Assembly: GCA_021298215.1 (NCBI GenBank)
Contig: JAJTEE010000003.1
Location: forward strand, 62,001 to 126,000
From: Alphaproteobacteria bacterium
GTDB taxonomy: Bacteria; Pseudomonadota; Alphaproteobacteria; Paracaedibacterales; CAITNM01
Length of the DNA: 64,000 nucleotides
Reading direction: 5' to 3'
Both the position numbers and the translations under genes were made by a program. The notes under the pieces are model-generated. The model saw nothing but the letters and a program-made list of their open reading frames with translations, did not search any database and was not told the origin of the DNA. Below are positions 42,822 through 53,328 of the stretch, in pieces; within the stretch, counting starts at the first letter, position 1; each line of letters opens with the position of its first letter.

Positions 42822-44147
42822 TCAAACACTCGAAGCTTCTTCTAATCCCTCGTCTTCTTTTCTAATGCCCAGTTTCTCTAAGAAGCTTTCTTTTTCTCTC
42901 TTAACGCTAAGAATGGGAAACAGCAGCAGCCATAACACAGACGCTGCAGTAATATACATAGCTGGTGCTAAAAGGACATGAGTTTCTTTTAAGATATATG
43001 TCATAATTAACGCTGTTGTTCCGCCTGTTAAGGCCATTCCCATGGAAAATCCAGAAGCAACACCGGTATAGCGAACTTCAGGCCAAAATTGTTGCTGAAG
43101 GAATATATGGGATGGTCCAACAAAACTTCCTACACCAATTCCAATAAAAATTTGACCTAAAATAAGTTCTTCTGTTGCGCGTTCTTGAAGAAGAATGAAT
43201 CCAAGCCAACTTGAGAAAATAGTGATTATGGAAGCTAAAATCATTGAATTGTGCGGCGTAATTTTATCAGACATGCGGCCAAAAATAGGACAGCTTAACA
43301 TGAAAGCCAACATCCCAAAAACATTGTAAAACAAACTAACTTCTAATTTTATGTTCAAATATTGGATGACGTACAAATTTAAAAAGCCAAATAAGGTGTA
43401 GATCAAAATCCCATTGAAGGCGCCAGCAGTAATGGCAAGTATATATTGCTTAGGATATTTTTTGATAATTTCAAGAATAGGCAGACCACGAATAGGTTTT
43501 CTTTTCATAAAATCTTCTGTTTCCATGGCTTTTTTTCGTAAAATAAAACCAATGACAGCGACGCAAGCTCCAAGGTAAAAGGGAATTCGCCAGGCTTGCT
43601 CAAAATGTAAAAAATTTGTGACAATATAAGCGATAAAAGTGGCACTAACAGCACCCATTACACAAGATGCTGATATCAGCCCACTAATCATGCCTGGTTT
43701 TGCTTTCATGTGTTCTAAAGCAAAAATTGCAGCACCATTGTACTCACCGCCGGCGCTTAATCCTTGGATTAAACGGCAGCAAAGTAATATGCAGGGTGCT
43801 GCTAACCCGATAGTGGTGTAAGAAGGCAGAAGCCCAATGATAAGCGTCGGTAATCCCATTAGCAGGATGGAGAGAGTAAGTGCTTGTTTTCGACCATGCT
43901 TATCGCCAATATAACCAAATAGTAGGGCACCTAGAGGCCTTGTCCAAAATGCGGCTGAAAAAGCAAAGATACCACCGAGTAAGGCAGCAAATTCATTTTC
44001 TGCTGGAAAAAAATTCCTGCCTAAGATTACGATGAAAACTCCGCATAGAGTAAAGTCATAGAACTCTAAAGCTTGGCCGATAAGGCAAGGTATTAAAATT
44101 TTTCTTCTTAATTCGCTGATGTTTGCAGGCATAATACTCCTCGACAA
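42822..44147 (-). CDS. MFS carrier, MHS (ProP-like) family
   Basis: A 441-residue carrier, 12 segments, with GYIGDKHGRKQALTLS and RYTGVASGFSMGMALTGG. It resembles the carrier at 41085-42341 along its length but has an extra charged tail (SVKREKESFLEKLG, ending EEASSV). The codons of that last stretch are the right copy of the 27-bp direct repeat. Substrate unknown; ProP relatives carry osmolytes, KgtP relatives dicarboxylates. Confidence 0.87.
   Translation of the reverse strand: MSRSIMPANISELRRKILIPCLIGQALEFYDFTLCGVFIVILGRNFFPAENEFAALLGGIFAFSAAFWTRPLGALLFGYIGDKHGRKQALTLSILLMGLPTLIIGLLPSYTTIGLAAPCILLCCRLIQGLSAGGEYNGAAIFALEHMKAKPGMISGLISASCVMGAVSATFIAYIVTNFLHFEQAWRIPFYLGACVAVIGFILRKKAMETEDFMKRKPIRGLPILEIIKKYPKQYILAITAGAFNGILIYTLFGFLNLYVIQYLNIKLEVSLFYNVFGMLAFMLSCPIFGRMSDKITPHNSMILASIITIFSSWLGFILLQERATEELILGQIFIGIGVGSFVGPSHIFLQQQFWPEVRYTGVASGFSMGMALTGGTTALIMTYILKETHVLLAPAMYITAASVLWLLLFPILSVKREKESFLEKLGIRKEDEGLEEASSV
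42824..42850 (+). repeat. Right copy of the 27-bp direct repeat
   Basis: Identical to 39913-39939. It overlaps the stop and last eight codons of the reverse-strand carrier, a typical place for an integration site at a gene end. Confidence 0.85.
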
Positions 44148-44277
44148 TCAGATCAAAGACTACTTAGCCTTAATATAGTGCTGCGATTTACAAATATCAA
44201 TAAAATTAAAATATAAAAAATAATAACGGCAGTTATGCGTTTAAGTTTAATCTATTTAAGTCGAGAACTTTTATCTC

Positions 44278-44769
44278 TTAGTGCTTGCCGTATTTAGATG
44301 CATGAGCTTTCATATCAGCGCCCATCTCTTCAAATCGACCTTTCATTTTTGCATGAATCTCTTTGCCAGAATTAGACAGAACACTATTAACGTTTTTTGA
44401 ATGCTCAACAGTACGTTGCAATGAATGTTGTATCGTATCAGAATATTTTGACATATCGATGGGCTGACCAGGTTTTTGCGTCATAGCAGCGCGCATCATC
44501 GAATTCATTTCTTCGAAAGTTTGCTTAACGAATTCACTTTGCATTTTTGCTAAGGATTTAAGCACATCAAGGGCAACTTTATTAGCTTCACCAATAGCCT
44601 CAAGATTTTTCTTGTGATTTTCCATTATTTTTTCATGGTGCGGCTTCGATTCTTTGGCAAAATCAGAAAATTTCTCAAACATTTCTTTCGCTGTTTGCGT
44701 ATATTTATGTTGTTGTTCTTTCCAATCCGCTTTACCTGCGTGTCCTTTAGCATTTTTTGCTTGTGCCAT
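44278..44769 (-). CDS. Phasin family protein
   Basis: A 163-residue, helical, Lys- and Met-rich protein. The central ANKVALDVLKSLAKMQSEFVKQTFEEM is the phasin hydrophobic helix that coats polyhydroxyalkanoate granules. The Ala/Lys-rich N-terminus is normal. No polymer synthase is in the window. Some phasin-like proteins in host-associated bacteria serve other uses. Confidence 0.8.
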   Translation of the reverse strand: MAQAKNAKGHAGKADWKEQQHKYTQTAKEMFEKFSDFAKESKPHHEKIMENHKKNLEAIGEANKVALDVLKSLAKMQSEFVKQTFEEMNSMMRAAMTQKPGQPIDMSKYSDTIQHSLQRTVEHSKNVNSVLSNSGKEIHAKMKGRFEEMGADMKAHASKYGKH

Positions 44770-44822
44770 ATGAATACCCTAACGTTTATTTTTGTATTCA
44801 CGCACTGCTTACCTTATCTAGA

Positions 44823-46193
44823 TCAAGACCTCGGAAACGTTAGAATGACTCTAAGTCCTCCGTGCGGAGATTGATCAAGGCGAATCCTGCCGCCATGGCT
44901 GCGTACAGCGTCTCGTACAATACTGAGACCAAGTCCTGTACCACCTTCATCTAAATTACGCGCTGTGTCTTGGCGAAAAAAGGGTTGGAATACTTGTTCC
45001 CGATTTTTTTCAGGAATTCCTGGCCCATCATCATCAACAATAATCTCACAGTGGCGTACATTTAGCTTGAGGTGAACCCAAGTATGCGATGCGTACCTAT
45101 TAGCATTTAACAATAAATTAGTTAAACAACGGTTAAAAAGTTGTAATTTTATTTGAATTATGGGGTTATCTGAGGGAATAAATTCAATTGGATTTTTCTT
45201 GCCAGGTAAATTATCAATAATTTCTTGAATACAGCTAGCAATAGGGACAGCTTGGCGTGATTCACTGGCAGTGCCCTTTGCATAGGCTAAAAATCCTTCA
45301 ACCATTAATTGCATTTGTTTAAGATCTTCTTGTAACAGAGTATTTTCTTCGTTCTCAGGCATCATCGCCAGCTGAAGTTGCATGCGAGTGATAGGCGTTC
45401 TCAAATCATGAGAAACACTGGCTAGCATTTGAGTACGTTCATGTAAATGACGCTGAATACGTGCACGCATGATATTAAAAATCCGACTGAGCATGCGAAG
45501 TTCGAGGGCGCCTTCAATTTTTAGCTCTCCTAAATCATCGCCTTTACCGAAACGATCGGCAGCTTCTGCAAGTCGCCGAAGAGGTCTAATCTGGTTGCGC
45601 ATAAAGATAGAGGCAACCAAAAACAATAAAAGAGCTGATGAAGTTGTCCAAATCAACACCAATGGCGTGGTTTTACTGAAAAGCCGCTTTCTCGGCAAAG
45701 AAACTTCTAAAACACCTTTCGTTTTTGCTTCAACCGAAATGAATATTTTATCAGCGTTCATTCTTAGGTAATATGCGGGCTTTTTCCGACTTCCCTGGCT
45801 AAATTCTTCAGAGTGCAGAGCTTCGTTTAAAGCATCTTCCATAAACCCATATAGCCATGTTTCTTTATGTGCGCCATATTTATCAAGGGTATTTTGAGGA
45901 ACAAAATGTACATCAAGTCCCATATACTTCTGTGCCGCTTGCTGTATCGATTTGATAGATTTAGGATCTCTTTCTACCCAATCCATAACCATGGCCACGT
46001 CACCTGCAATAGTTCTTGAAAATTGTCGCAGAATTGTTTCGGTATGTCGGTCGAAAAAAATGTACCCAAGCACTACCTGTACTAACAATAAGGGTGTTAA
46101 TAGAATAATTAGGGCGCGACTAAATAAGCCGGTGGGTAATATTTTTTTTAAAAGTCTTTTGGGATTTTTTAAAATATTTATGAGTCCGGACAT
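44823..46193 (-). CDS. EnvZ-type sensor histidine kinase
   Basis: A 456-residue kinase: membrane helix (about 25-48), periplasmic sensor (50-170), second helix (176-196), HAMP (about 195-250), dimerisation box ASVSHDLRTPITRMQLQL with the phosphorylated His, then the ATPase boxes NLLLNANRYA, DDGPGIP and GGTGLGLSIV. The periplasmic region may sense envelope or osmotic state. It overlaps the response regulator by 16 bp. Confidence 0.9.
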   Translation of the reverse strand: MSGLINILKNPKRLLKKILPTGLFSRALIILLTPLLLVQVVLGYIFFDRHTETILRQFSRTIAGDVAMVMDWVERDPKSIKSIQQAAQKYMGLDVHFVPQNTLDKYGAHKETWLYGFMEDALNEALHSEEFSQGSRKKPAYYLRMNADKIFISVEAKTKGVLEVSLPRKRLFSKTTPLVLIWTTSSALLLFLVASIFMRNQIRPLRRLAEAADRFGKGDDLGELKIEGALELRMLSRIFNIMRARIQRHLHERTQMLASVSHDLRTPITRMQLQLAMMPENEENTLLQEDLKQMQLMVEGFLAYAKGTASESRQAVPIASCIQEIIDNLPGKKNPIEFIPSDNPIIQIKLQLFNRCLTNLLLNANRYASHTWVHLKLNVRHCEIIVDDDGPGIPEKNREQVFQPFFRQDTARNLDEGGTGLGLSIVRDAVRSHGGRIRLDQSPHGGLRVILTFPRS

Positions 46194-46861
46194 AGAGCAT
46201 ATCCTACGTGTCGAATTGTTTTTAAATATTTGCCTGCTTCATCTTCAAGCTTACGTCGTAATCTATTGATTTGTACATCAATACTTCTGTCGCTAATGAC
46301 AAACCCAATACGTTGGGCAAGGTCACTTCGTGTGAAAGGTTGATACGGGTGCTGAGCAAGGATGCGCAAGACAATTTGCTCAGTAGAGGTGAGGCGTACT
46401 TCTTCGTTGTTTTTATATAACGCTGATTTTTCTACTTTAAAAATATATTCGCCAAGACGTAAATCAATCCCTACAGGTTGCCTAATGCTTGTGCGTCGCA
46501 ACACTGTTTCAATCCGTGCAATGAGTTCTTTTGGCTCAAAAGGCTTAGTAAGATAATCATCAGCGCCAGACATGAGACCGTGAATTTTTTCATCCAAGCC
46601 ATCTTGGGCTGATAATAAAATAACGGGAATTTGCTTATAAGAGGATTGTTTCGTGCGCATTGAACTGAGCAATTCTAGTCCTGATTCTTTGGGCATCATG
46701 ATATCAAGAATCATAATGTCAAACTGTTGCGCTGCAAGCTGGGCTCGTGCTTGTGCGGCATTAGAGGCTGTTTGCACTCTATAATTGTAATCGCTCAAGA
46801 ATTTGCGCAATAAGTCTCTCAAGCGCATGTCATCATCAACAATTAATACTAAGGGTAGCAC
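46178..46861 (-). CDS. OmpR-type response regulator
   Basis: Receiver domain (residues 1-115) with the acid pocket VDDD, the phosphorylation site ILDIMMPKE and the Lys in LTKPFEPKEL; winged-helix C-terminus (130-227) with SDRSIDVQINRLRRKLE. Partner of the kinase that follows. Overlaps bolA by 13 bp, so transcription probably starts at the yqhA-like gene. Confidence 0.92.
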   Translation of the reverse strand: MLPLVLIVDDDMRLRDLLRKFLSDYNYRVQTASNAAQARAQLAAQQFDIMILDIMMPKESGLELLSSMRTKQSSYKQIPVILLSAQDGLDEKIHGLMSGADDYLTKPFEPKELIARIETVLRRTSIRQPVGIDLRLGEYIFKVEKSALYKNNEEVRLTSTEQIVLRILAQHPYQPFTRSDLAQRIGFVISDRSIDVQINRLRRKLEDEAGKYLKTIRHVGYALCPDS

Positions 46862-47145
46862 GCAAGACTACTTTCTTCTGGAGTTTTTAAATCATACCTG
46901 GCCGAGTGTAATCCTAATGTAAAAAACTCATTTAACCAACTATTTACCAGACGTTGCCTTTCAACACGCGATAGTCCTTCAAACAAATTTGAAACAATCT
47001 GAATAGCTATATGGCTGAGACCAACACGGGGATCATGGCCAACATGACCTTTATGCTTATTGGATTCGTCAATAACATGCAAAAGGGCATCATTATCTAG
47101 ATGATTATTGAGTGTGCTTGTGATCTGATCAATGCTTATGCGCAT
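46849..47145 (-). CDS. bolA: BolA-family protein
   Basis: A 98-residue Bol[18 protein letters not shown] followed by [22 protein letters not shown], the conserved core with the metal-linked His residues. BolA pairs with monothiol glutaredoxin in Fe-S traffic. Overlaps both neighbours. Confidence 0.88.
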   Translation of the reverse strand: MRISIDQITSTLNNHLDNDALLHVIDESNKHKGHVGHDPRVGLSHIAIQIVSNLFEGLSRVERQRLVNSWLNEFFTLGLHSARYDLKTPEESSLACYP

Positions 47146-47671
47146 TTAAAACCTCAAGGTGTTGCTGGGAAATTTTTGCGGTATACGCTAAAGCAACGGC
47201 AGAGATTAAAAAGGTGACATGGATAACAACTTGCCATTTAATGGTGACCTCAAGCATTTGTGGGGCATTAATAAATGTCTTTAATAGATGAATGGATGAA
47301 ATGCCGATAAGGGCCATCGAAAGCTTAATTTTCATCGTGTTGGCATTAACATGGCCCAGCCAATCTGGTGAATCAGGGTGACTATCCATACCAAGCTTGC
47401 TTACAAACGTTTCGTAACCGCCAATGATCACCATGATTAATAAATTTGAAATCATGACAACATCTATAAGGTTCAAAACAACCAGCATAATTTCCGTTTC
47501 ACCATACACTTTTAAGCTTGTTAAAAGGTGCCAAACTTCTTTGGTAAATCGATGCACATAAATTGCTTGAGCGATAATTAAGCCAAAGTACAAAGGCGCT
47601 TGCAGCCATCGGCTGGAAAAAATAGTTAGAGCGAGCCCATGTTCGAATAATGTTTTACGTGATGCCATCAT
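47129..47671 (-). CDS. YqhA-like (UPF0114) membrane protein
   Basis: A 180-residue membrane protein with four predicted segments and the UPF0114 pattern near residues 60-90 ([27 protein letters not shown]). Role unknown in the family. First gene of the group yqhA-bolA-regulator-kinase, all with overlapping joints. Confidence 0.85.
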   Translation of the reverse strand: MMASRKTLFEHGLALTIFSSRWLQAPLYFGLIIAQAIYVHRFTKEVWHLLTSLKVYGETEIMLVVLNLIDVVMISNLLIMVIIGGYETFVSKLGMDSHPDSPDWLGHVNANTMKIKLSMALIGISSIHLLKTFINAPQMLEVTIKWQVVIHVTFLISAVALAYTAKISQQHLEVLNAHKH

Positions 47672-47726
47672 GCTTTCTTAAACTAAAAACTTTAGTTCAC
47701 AGGATACTGTAAAAAGAAAGAACACT

Positions 47727-48789
47727 CTAGCTGTTGTTTGAATTTTCTTGTGAAGGTTCTATTCGAAGTGGTTGGGTTGATTGCCAAGTTATCGTATCTA
47801 TAAATGTAAAACTACAAAGAGCTGAAATTAATTCAGTTCTATAGGGTGTTGGGTCGCCAAGAGATTCAAGGTATTTTATGGATTCATCTATCTTTGAGTA
47901 GATAAAGGATTTTTCTTTTTGACTCATCTCGAAAATACGAGAATTATTCTCATATTTTTCTATGACTTCTAAGCGAATATTTTTTAAGTTGCTACGATTT
48001 TTCGTTTGTAAACCAGCTTCATAGCCGAGATGTGCTTTATCTAAATATTGCGTTTGAATTTGTGCAAAAAGTACGATTGGATAATCCAGATATGAAATAG
48101 TTCGAAGAGCATAATTGTAGGGTTTGTAAGCTAAATTCTTGCGTTGGGCTTCATTTGTAATTGGTGTTACTTGTATACCTAGCGCAGGTTCTTCACAATG
48201 CGCATTGCTACCTTCAAGAAAGTATCCTTCTTCCATTCATAACAAAAAGCGCAGCGCATAGAAAAGCGTTCCTCCATGCGATACGTCGATTTGTTGATCA
48301 AGTTGCAGTTCTGTGCCAGTTGGTCCGAGGTAAGGGAGAGGGCAATTTTTAGGATACAAATATGTTGGCAGATTTTGCTTATTTGTATACGCCGAATACG
48401 CCGAAACAATATACATGATTTTATCTTTAAAAATTGTCGCAACATTGTTAATGTGCTTTTCGACAAACATACTTTGATGGAGATTGTTCCCCGATTCCCC
48501 CTGAAAGTAGCGTTTTACTGGGACATTTAAGTATAAATATCCTAAATATTTTAGTTCACCCCATTGCTGCCTTGCAGCAGCAGAATCAATTGCTTGGATT
48601 ACGGTTTGAGAATTCTCTAAAAGCCATTTTAATCGGCTTTCTTGGGTATAATCAGGGTGAACAAGGATATCCGGTGATTGGAGATATGCAGTCATTATCA
48701 TCATTATTAAGGTGTTCATTTGTAGCTGCGCCATGTATCAAGATGCTATGCAAAAATACTGCGGTGCTTATTAGTTTTAAAATCTTCAT
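47727..48789 (-). pseudogene. Decayed gene for a secreted protein (frameshift plus in-frame TGA)
   Basis: A signal peptide frame starts at ATG 48789 (MKILKLISTAVFLHSILIHG) and stops after 45 codons. A second frame shift-related piece runs 48734-48237 and ends in TGA; the third piece continues in the same frame directly after that TGA, from ATG 48236 to 47727. Read together they give about 350 residues with an export signal and no known domain. The likely frameshift lies between 48660 and 48735. Two lesions suggest a true pseudogene rather than sequencing error. The two in-frame pieces could still be separate proteins. Confidence 0.5.
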
Positions 48790-48921
48790 TTTATCTTTTG
48801 AAAATTAATTACCTATAAGAGCAATATAGTGATTTTTTTTGAGAAAGCAAGCCATTGCCTATGCCCAGATAAAAATCTCTAATTAACAATGCCTTAAGAT
48901 TTGCTGGTTCATAATAAGGGT

Positions 48922-51285
48922 ATGAAAGCACCGATACCTATTGAAAAGATTGGCATTCCGCTGCATCCATGCAGCTCGGCGGTTTTTTTGCCAAAAAAAC
49001 GCCTTAATAAGTTTGCTATTTCCTTGTTTGATCTGTCTTCTCATGAACGTGCTAAAGAAGCCATAGAATTTGGTCTTAAAATGCGTAACAAGCGCTTCCA
49101 TATTTTTGTTATCGGTGATGATCGCAGTGGGCGTATGAGCACAACGATGGGCTATTTACATGAGTATGTAAAAAAGCTTCCTCAGCCTCCTGATTGGGTG
49201 TATGTTAACAATTTTCAGGAGAGCAACCGTCCGCTTCCATTTAAGATGCCGTCCGGGCAGGGTGCATATCTTCAATCAAAAACCCATGAACTGCTGCAAA
49301 ATGCCAGTACAATTCTTGGGAAAATTTTTAGCTCCAGTCAATTTCGTAAGCAAATGGATAGCCTAAGTCACTATCAACAATCGCAAATTGATCAACAAAC
49401 ACAAGATTTGCAAAGTCAAGCACGTGCAAAAGGGTTTGAATTAATTTCTGGTATTGATGGCTTATCCTTAGAGTTACAAGATACAGAAGAAGAGAATCCT
49501 GGGGAGGAGAAGTCTCCAAAGGATCTTGTCTCGTTGCGGAATGCCTTAGCACGCCTTAGCATTGCGGCAAATATAGCCAATCAGCGCATTGAAAAACAAA
49601 TTGCTCAACTCAAGCAAAGTACCGCAAGAAAAGTATTAACTCCCCTTTTTCAAGTATATAAAGAAGAATTTTCAACCTATTTAAAAGGATGGATTGACGA
49701 ATTTAAGCGCGATCTTTTGCAAAATCTTTCACTTTTGTTTGATGAAGAAAATCCAAAGGCAAAGCTTAATAAAGCGGCAGTTGAACGCTATGGCATTAAC
49801 GTGCTTATTGATCACTCGAAAAAGCCAGGAGCACAAGCTGTTTTAGAGCCAAAGCCAACGTATGAAAATCTATTTGGTTCCATTAAATACCGAAATAATC
49901 CATCCACGGGAAGTATTGAAACGAATTTTAATCTTATTCGTCCAGGTGCTTTGCATCGTGCAAATGGTGGAATTTTGGTGCTGCGTGCAGATGAAATTGC
50001 AAAAGATGAAGATGCATGGGCAATGCTAAAATCAGCACTACGCGATAGCAAAATTACAATTCGTGAACGCTACAGAGAAGGTGGTACGCCGCTTGATGAT
50101 GCGCCAAGTCCTCGTTCTATACCATTGAATTTGCAAGTGTTTTTAGTGGCATCGCCAGCTTGGTATTATAGCTTCTTTTTACAAGATCCTGACTTCCCAT
50201 CGTACTTTAAAATACGTGCGGAAATTGATTCGGATTTGCCGGCAACGTCTGACAATATTACTCATTATCAAAAACTTATACGCTCAACTTGCTTAAGAGA
50301 AACTGGCCGAGATATTACGTCTGCAGCGATTTCTTATCTCACCGGATATAGCTCAAGGTGGGCAAGGGATCGTGAGAAACTTTCAGCAAAATTTGAATTG
50401 ATTGGTGATATTTTGGCAGAAGCTGATGCTATTGCCAGCGAAACCTCGAAGAAAAAGCCTATCGATGAAAATGTTATAGATCAGGTTTTTTTGCAGCGCC
50501 GTCGCCGCAATGCTCGACTTGAAGATGGTACATTAGAAGATATTCAACGCAATCAAGTTCTTATTGATACGCAAGGAAAAAAGGTTGGGCTCGTTAATGG
50601 TCTCACCATTTTAAGTATTAGTGATCGCAGTTTTGGTATACCTGCACGTATTAGCGCGCGCACCTATGTGGGAGAGGAGGGTGTTGTAAATATTGAACGT
50701 TTAACTGACTTAGGCGGTCCAATTCAACAAAAAGGCGCGTTTATTCTGGAAGGTTTTCTAAATGGTGTTTTTGCTCAGAAGTATCCACTTTCGTGTTCTT
50801 GTTCTTTAACGTTTGAGCAAAATTATTCCGATGTTGAGGGGGACAGTGCTTCCATGGCGGAGTTAATCTCCATTTTATCCTCCTTAGCAAATGTGTCCGT
50901 GCGACAAGATATTGCGATAACAGGGTCAATCAATCAGTTTGGAAGTGCTCAAGTTGTAGGTGGCATCCATACAAAAATTGAAGGTTTTCACAGGCTTTGT
51001 AAAGAGCGGGGCTTTACTAAAACTCAAGGCGTTATTATTCCTAATGCAAATGTGGCAAACCTAACATTGCGCCCTGAAGTGGTTGAAGATATTGCAGCAG
51101 GAAATTTCCAAATTTGGGGTGTTGATGATATTTACGAAGCAGTAGAATTAATGACGGGTATTCCTGCCGGCATAAAGGTAAACGACGTGGGACAGATTGT
51201 CGGTGCTTTTAAAAAGGATAGCGTTTTTTATAAAGCTGCCGAAACCTTGAAAGTTTTCCATCAACGCTTGAAAAGCAGGCGCTGA
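48922..51285 (+). CDS. Lon-like ATP-dependent protease
   Basis: About 788 residues. The N-terminal half is a degenerate AAA module as in the Lon-like family (PF13654 AAA_32): GDDRSGRMSTTMGY near residue 70, and GGILVLRADE near 350. The C-terminal Lon protease domain has the catalytic Ser in VEGDSASMAELISILS and Lys in QVVGGIHTKIEGF. The ATG at 48922 is chosen; a TTG at 48901 is in frame and neither has a strong ribosome site. Degrades misfolded or regulatory proteins in the cytoplasm. Confidence 0.88.
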   Translation: MKAPIPIEKIGIPLHPCSSAVFLPKKRLNKFAISLFDLSSHERAKEAIEFGLKMRNKRFHIFVIGDDRSGRMSTTMGYLHEYVKKLPQPPDWVYVNNFQESNRPLPFKMPSGQGAYLQSKTHELLQNASTILGKIFSSSQFRKQMDSLSHYQQSQIDQQTQDLQSQARAKGFELISGIDGLSLELQDTEEENPGEEKSPKDLVSLRNALARLSIAANIANQRIEKQIAQLKQSTARKVLTPLFQVYKEEFSTYLKGWIDEFKRDLLQNLSLLFDEENPKAKLNKAAVERYGINVLIDHSKKPGAQAVLEPKPTYENLFGSIKYRNNPSTGSIETNFNLIRPGALHRANGGILVLRADEIAKDEDAWAMLKSALRDSKITIRERYREGGTPLDDAPSPRSIPLNLQVFLVASPAWYYSFFLQDPDFPSYFKIRAEIDSDLPATSDNITHYQKLIRSTCLRETGRDITSAAISYLTGYSSRWARDREKLSAKFELIGDILAEADAIASETSKKKPIDENVIDQVFLQRRRRNARLEDGTLEDIQRNQVLIDTQGKKVGLVNGLTILSISDRSFGIPARISARTYVGEEGVVNIERLTDLGGPIQQKGAFILEGFLNGVFAQKYPLSCSCSLTFEQNYSDVEGDSASMAELISILSSLANVSVRQDIAITGSINQFGSAQVVGGIHTKIEGFHRLCKERGFTKTQGVIIPNANVANLTLRPEVVEDIAAGNFQIWGVDDIYEAVELMTGIPAGIKVNDVGQIVGAFKKDSVFYKAAETLKVFHQRLKSRR

Positions 51286-51325
51286 CAAGCTAAAGTAGCG
51301 CATTAAATAAAAGGTTACTTTCAAC

Positions 51326-51673
51326 ATGATTAAAACAGCTACAGGTCTTCAGTATGAAGATGTCGAAGAAGGCACAGGGATTTCTCCAAAAAAGGGGCAA
51401 GTAATTTTTGTGCACTACACAGGTACACTTGAAGATGGGCAAAAATTCGATAGTTCTCTCGACCGAGGAGAACCGTTGCAATATACGCACGGTGTTGGCA
51501 TGGTTATTCAGGGTTGGGAAGAAGGCTTAGCAACCATGAAAGTGGGCGGTAAACGTCGTTTACATATTCCGTCGCATTTAGGATATGGTGAAAGAGGTGC
51601 TGGAAGAATTATTCCTGCTAATGCAAATCTCATTTTTGATGTAGAGTTGATTGACGTGATTGATGCAGAGTAA
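51326..51673 (+). CDS. FKBP-type peptidyl-prolyl isomerase
   Basis: A single FKBP domain of 115 residues: VHYTGTLEDGQKFDSS-DRGEP, VIQGWEEGL--MKVGGKR-L-IP--LGYGERGAG-IIPANA-L-FDVEL. No signal peptide, so it acts in the cytoplasm. Such single-domain forms also serve as Mip-like factors in other pathogens, but those are exported. Confidence 0.93.
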   Translation: MIKTATGLQYEDVEEGTGISPKKGQVIFVHYTGTLEDGQKFDSSLDRGEPLQYTHGVGMVIQGWEEGLATMKVGGKRRLHIPSHLGYGERGAGRIIPANANLIFDVELIDVIDAE

Positions 51674-51742
51674 TCTGCATCGTTTGCTGATCTATTTTAG
51701 GATCGACAGCAGACTCATTTTAGGCTAGTAATTATACTTTGC

Positions 51743-51818
<76 letters not shown>

Positions 51819-51963
51819 CGGTATTTATACTGTTATTTGAAATAAATTTTCCTTCTTAAATCATTTTATCCAACACATAAACCTATATATTTTTATAGCT
51901 AGACAAAACTCATTTGGGAGCGTATGGATTCAACTATATTGCTCACTCACTGGAGAGATTGGA

Positions 51964-53235
51964 TTGAGTATTCTAAAAAATTTACGACGAGATCAAAAAG
52001 AAGCTGTCGGTCTTTTACAAATTGGTACATTTCTGGAATATTTTGACCTAATGCTATATGTGCATTTGTCAGTTTTGTTAAATGATCTTTTTTTCCCAAA
52101 AACTGATCAGCGTACGGCGGCTCTCCTTGCCGCCTTTGCTTTTTGCTCTACATATGTTTTTAGACCCGTAGGCGCTCTCATGTTTGGCTATATAGGTGAT
52201 TATATAGGGAGAAAGGCGGCTATCATTATTTCAACGACGATGATGGCGGTTAGTTGTTTTTTCATGAGTATTTTGCCGACCTATGCAGAAGTTGGGATTT
52301 TTGCAAGCGTTGCCATGATTACGTGTCGTATTTTCCAAAGCTTTTCCGCGACAGGAGAAGTGATTGGCGCCGAAATTTATCTTTCCGAACTTTTACCACC
52401 ACCAACTTCTTACCAGTTTGTTTCATGGGTTTCAGAGTTATGCACGCTTGGTAGTTTGGTTGCTCTTTTGGTAACGAGTTTAATTTTTAAATGTAATGCT
52501 AATTGGCGTGCTGCATTTATTCTAGGGGGAATGATTGCTGTTTCAGGTGCAGTGGCGCGCAGGCGGTTGCGTGAAACGCCAGCTTTTTTAAGAGCCCAGG
52601 CAAATAAATACAAAGAGCAAGCAGAAAAAGTTTCTAAACAAACATCTTTAGCGTATTTCTTTATTTATTCAGGTTTCCCTTTATGCTTTTACGTTATTTT
52701 CATCTACTGTGCTGATTTTTTAAAATACTCCATGAAATACACACCTGAAGAAATTATTGACCACAATCTTTTGCTTACGGTATCGAGTTTTATTGTGGGA
52801 ATATCCATTATTTTACTTGCTAAAAAAATTCACCCCTTACGAATATTAAAACTAAGGGCAATTGCTTCATCGTTAGTTTTTTTTATTATGCCTTTATTGC
52901 CCCTTACCAACATTTATGCTTTAACTTCTGTGCAGCTTCTTCTGACTGTTTTTTCGTTGGGGACTATTCCTGCTATTCCTATATTTTTTAAATATTTTCC
53001 TGTGCATCGAAGGTTTACCTACAGCAGCTTTCTTTATGCGGTATCGCGCGCCGTGATGTATGTTATTACATCTTTTGGAGTTGTTTATTTAACAAATGCT
53101 TTGGGTTCTTATGGTATTTGGGTTATCGCTTTTCCAGTAAGTATTGGATTTTTGTGGGCCGTTGAACATTTTTCTAAGCTAGATGGATTTAAATATGATC
53201 ATGAACCGGTCAATGTGGAACTGCTTCGGGCCTAA
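51964..53235 (+). CDS. MFS carrier, MHS-like
   Basis: A 423-residue carrier with 12 segments, TTG start and GGAGAG upstream. FLEYFDLMLYVHL near the start, FRPVGALMFGYIGDYIGRKAA in loop 2-3 and a partly conserved second half mark the metabolite/proton symporter group. It lies right after tRNA-Lys and ends before a strong hairpin. Substrate unknown. Confidence 0.83.
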   Translation: MSILKNLRRDQKEAVGLLQIGTFLEYFDLMLYVHLSVLLNDLFFPKTDQRTAALLAAFAFCSTYVFRPVGALMFGYIGDYIGRKAAIIISTTMMAVSCFFMSILPTYAEVGIFASVAMITCRIFQSFSATGEVIGAEIYLSELLPPPTSYQFVSWVSELCTLGSLVALLVTSLIFKCNANWRAAFILGGMIAVSGAVARRRLRETPAFLRAQANKYKEQAEKVSKQTSLAYFFIYSGFPLCFYVIFIYCADFLKYSMKYTPEEIIDHNLLLTVSSFIVGISIILLAKKIHPLRILKLRAIASSLVFFIMPLLPLTNIYALTSVQLLLTVFSLGTIPAIPIFFKYFPVHRRFTYSSFLYAVSRAVMYVITSFGVVYLTNALGSYGIWVIAFPVSIGFLWAVEHFSKLDGFKYDHEPVNVELLRA

Positions 53236-53297
53236 AATTTATCCTCAGATGCAGCTCTATGAAATAAGAATAGAATGATAGTGTTATTTTTTTAACA

Positions 53298-53328
53298 TAG
53301 AGTGAAATATTTATTTTTTTTCACTCTA
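53298..53328. terminator. Hairpin after the carrier gene
   Basis: A 10-bp perfect stem TAGAGTGAAA/TTTCACTCTA with an 11-base T-rich loop; a smaller GTTA-TAAC hairpin precedes it at 53283-53296. The rest of the 247-bp gap up to 53482 is AT-rich; a further AGTGAAA motif occurs near 53375. Confidence 0.5.
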
